Assembly (NCBI GenBank): GCA_013329905.1
Contig: DUJH01000006.1
Span: forward strand, 1-6,989
Reading direction: 5' to 3'
DNA length: 6,989 nt
Source: Candidatus Thalassarchaeaceae archaeon
Lineage (GTDB): Archaea > Thermoplasmatota > Poseidoniia > Poseidoniales > Thalassarchaeaceae
Part shown: one piece after another, positions 5,367 through 6,989 of the stretch
Layout of the letters: each line of letters begins with the position of its first letter
How positions within the stretch are numbered: position 1 is the first letter of the stretch
Notes under the pieces: generated by a model
What the model was told of the DNA's origin: nothing
Seen by the model: only the letters and a program-made list of their open reading frames with translations
Database searches by the model: none
Position numbers and translations under genes: made by a program

Positions 5367-6302
5367 ATGGCAGACAATATCAAGCCGGATGGAGCCAGCG
5401 ACACTGCGCATCTTTACGAAAGCAAGGTCATCCGCTCTTCAGCTCCAAGCCGAAAGAAAGCAGCTGGACGTCTGAAGTCCAGCACCGAGATTCCCCGTGA
5501 CGCGATTCCCGAGATCCATGTTCCATCTTGGATTGAGTCATTCTTTGGAGGACCGATTGTCTCAACGGCGAAGTTCCTCCCTGCAAATAACACAGTCTCG
5601 ATGCTTCAGATTTCCTCGGCTGGGATACTCTTCGCTCTGACCCTCCTCACTCTTGCATTCACTCCAGTCTCAGGCACAGCCTGGTTCGCTATCGCCAACA
5701 TGATTGGAATTCCAATCATTGGCGGAATCATACACATCCTCATCATGGCAATCGGTGCGATTGGTGGAGTCTACGGAATTTTCCAGCGCGATCAAAGAGC
5801 ATTGTTGGTGTCCTATGTCGCCATGCTCGTTGTCACTCTTCGCTTCGCTGGAAGCAAGGTCGAATTCGGATTCAGCTTCCTACCTGAAGACGAAATCTTA
5901 CAGAAGATTCTGCTAATCTCATACGCTGTCTTTTTGGTGATGTACTTCGAATTGACAAGTGGTATCATTCGCTTTTCCATGCTCGACACCTCAATTCGCA
6001 CCGGCGAGGTCTATGTTATGGGTGAAGGGAAGATCATTCGCCAATATCACCAAGCGCTGGCAATTACGCCAATTGTTGCGGCTTTGGTAGCTCTGCTAAC
6101 CCTTCTCATCAACCTCATCGTTCCCGGAATTGTTGGTATCTTCGATAGTGTGCAGGCAGCTAGATTGAGTGAATCTGTTGAACTGACCAGTGTCTACGGT
6201 GTCGCGATGGGTACCGCATTTGTGTTTACAATAGTCGCCGCAGCCTTCGCGATTAATCTGCCTCTGCGGATTCAACAAATGCAAGAAAACCGTAACAGTT
6301 AG
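5367..6302 (+). CDS. Unrecognised polytopic membrane protein, last gene of the MoxR/DUF58 cluster
   Basis: I do not recognise a family for this 311-residue protein. The first 75 or so residues are soluble and include a basic patch, SRKKAAGRLKS (28-38). A Pro-rich region precedes the membrane part. Hydrophobic segments lie at about 80-98, 105-138 (long enough for one or two helices), 145-160, 179-198, 231-257 and 275-297, giving roughly six or seven helices. The protein ends in a short polar tail (QQMQENRNS). A loop at about 200-230 (RFSMLDTSIRTGEVYVMGEG) carries most of the polar residues between helices. No transporter, protease or sortase motif is visible, and there are no cysteines. The gene begins 13 bases after the DUF58 gene with an overlapping ribosome binding site, so it is very likely co-translated with it. 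An integral membrane partner or client of the MoxR-DUF58 pair is a fair guess, but only from context. Confidence 0.85.
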   Translation: MADNIKPDGASDTAHLYESKVIRSSAPSRKKAAGRLKSSTEIPRDAIPEIHVPSWIESFFGGPIVSTAKFLPANNTVSMLQISSAGILFALTLLTLAFTPVSGTAWFAIANMIGIPIIGGIIHILIMAIGAIGGVYGIFQRDQRALLVSYVAMLVVTLRFAGSKVEFGFSFLPEDEILQKILLISYAVFLVMYFELTSGIIRFSMLDTSIRTGEVYVMGEGKIIRQYHQALAITPIVAALVALLTLLINLIVPGIVGIFDSVQAARLSESVELTSVYGVAMGTAFVFTIVAAAFAINLPLRIQQMQENRNS

Positions 6303-6314
6303 GCAAATCGATTA

Positions 6315-6335
6315 CTCGGACTACTCTGCTCCGAG
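6315..6335. terminator. Short hairpin at the convergent gene ends, doubtful terminator
   Basis: CTCGGA (6315-6320) and TCCGAG (6330-6335) can pair around a nine-base loop. The element lies just past the stop of the membrane-protein gene and overlaps the last codons and stop of aroC on the other strand. It has no T-run on either side, so at best it is a weak shared terminator or RNA-stabilising end. The match may simply reflect the frequent TCGG/TCGA-like words of this genome. Confidence 0.2.
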
Positions 6336-6989
6336 GTAGCCACCAATCATCCCGAGGTCGGCAAGGACGAGCCTTGCGATGGACTCGACTACAGGCACTG
6401 CTCGCGGACCGAGCACTGGGTCGTGGCGTCCAGGGACCTTCAGAGGCCTCTGTTCGCCACTTGGTAGGTGAAGTGTGGATTGCTCACGAGCGATGCTGCT
6501 GGGCGGCTTGAAGTGGACTATGATGCGCATTGGAGCGCCTGTTGAACGGCCGCCCAGTGCACCATCTGCGCTGGCATCTTCCGCTCCACTCAACACAGGG
6601 TGATCTCCGTTGAGATACCAAGCATCATTGTGTTCAGAGCCGCGCATCCGAGATGCTTCAGTCCCGCGCGAGAATTCAACAGCGCGCGCACCAGGAATTG
6701 CCATCATGCCTCGCGCGAGTGCAGGCTCGAGACCATCGAACCATGGCTCGCCCAGCCCGAGCGGCAAACCTTCGATGATACACTCGACACTCGAGCCAAT
6801 TGAATCTTGATCCAACCTAACCTCCTCGATGAGTGAAGAGAACAACTCACTCGTAGCCTCATCTCGGCAATTGAGCCGAGCCATCGTCGAATCTTCGGGC
6901 AATACATAATCACAGTCCAACCCGAATAGTGGAGCAGCAACAAGATCTCCAACACTATGCAGATGAGCCTCGACTCTCCAGCCAGCCTC
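6321..6989 (-). CDS. aroC: Partial: chorismate synthase, C-terminal 222 residues
   Basis: The minus-strand frame is open from the right edge to its TAG at 6321-6323. It covers roughly the last 60 percent of a protein usually about 360 residues long; the N-terminus is outside. Chorismate synthase converts 5-enolpyruvylshikimate-3-phosphate to chorismate, the last step of the shikimate pathway, using reduced FMN that is not consumed. Recognisable blocks in order are DSIGSSVECIIEGLPLGLGE, the RMRGSEHND block, GGRSTGAP, HFKPPSSIAREQ and GRHDPVLGPRAVPVVE, the last holding the Arg-His-Asp of the family's C-terminal signature (coded at about 6384-6431). A TTG at 6918-6920 is an in-frame possible start, but it would cut the fold in half, and upstream codons (HLHSVGDL) still fit the family, so the frame continues. 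It converges on the MoxR cluster and is probably unrelated to it. Confidence 0.93.
   Translation of the reverse strand, partial: EAGWRVEAHLHSVGDLVAAPLFGLDCDYVLPEDSTMARLNCRDEATSELFSSLIEEVRLDQDSIGSSVECIIEGLPLGLGEPWFDGLEPALARGMMAIPGARAVEFSRGTEASRMRGSEHNDAWYLNGDHPVLSGAEDASADGALGGRSTGAPMRIIVHFKPPSSIAREQSTLHLPSGEQRPLKVPGRHDPVLGPRAVPVVESIARLVLADLGMIGGYLGAE

Noticed and set aside
6600..6810. Two plus-strand frames of about 66 codons opposite aroC
   Set aside because: They are antisense shadows of a well-conserved chorismate synthase reading frame, with Pro/Ser/Arg-rich composition.
6900..6920. TTG at 6918-6920 as start of a short chorismate synthase
   Set aside because: The frame stays open to the window edge with family-like residues, and a 199-residue product would lack about 160 N-terminal residues needed for the fold. 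The gene is cut by the window, not truncated.

Overview
The window looks like chromosomal DNA of an archaeon, most plausibly a Thermoplasmatota / marine Poseidoniales-type lineage. The support is near-perfect GGAGGTGA Shine-Dalgarno sites at several starts, a TATA-like element upstream of the central gene cluster, a secreted protein ending in a PGF-CTERM-like tail, and a MoxR/DUF58/DUF4350 gene set. No rRNA or other taxonomic marker is present, so the placement is inference.

Layout. (1) Positions 2-238 hold the last 78 codons of a plus-strand gene that resembles the C-terminal domain of the FAD-binding (CoxM/XdhB-type) subunit of a molybdenum hydroxylase. (2) Six bases later, with its ribosome binding site overlapping that stop, begins a gene (244-1182) for a secreted, probably membrane-anchored surface protein of unknown function. 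(3) A 190-base intergenic stretch (1183-1372) carries a TATA-like box and a 10-bp palindrome with a repeated half-site, a candidate promoter and operator. (4) A tight plus-strand cluster follows: a DUF4350-type membrane protein (1373-2965), a MoxR-family AAA+ ATPase (2991-3998), a DUF58 protein (4037-5353) and an unrecognised polytopic membrane protein (5367-6302). The gaps are 25, 38 and 13 bases, so they are probably one operon. (5) After an 18-base convergent gap, the minus strand carries the C-terminal 222 codons of chorismate synthase (aroC), which runs off the right edge.

How the genes may work together. MoxR ATPases with DUF58 partners are a recognised pair: the ATPase remodels or activates something and the DUF58 protein is the presumed adaptor. 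Here they lie between a two-pass membrane protein with a large predicted extracytoplasmic DUF4350-type region and a multi-pass protein without a recognised domain. The simplest reading is a membrane-associated AAA+ chaperone system acting on envelope components or on an exported or assembled complex. The client cannot be named from this sequence. The most novel element is the fourth gene. Secondary points are the degenerate MIDAS-like motif of the DUF58 protein, the candidate operator, the possible C-terminal sorting signal, and a roughly threefold excess of the tetranucleotide TCGA over the whole window.

There is no sign of CRISPR arrays, insertion sequences, tRNA or rRNA genes, or phage genes. 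No stretch longer than 300 bases lacks a gene.
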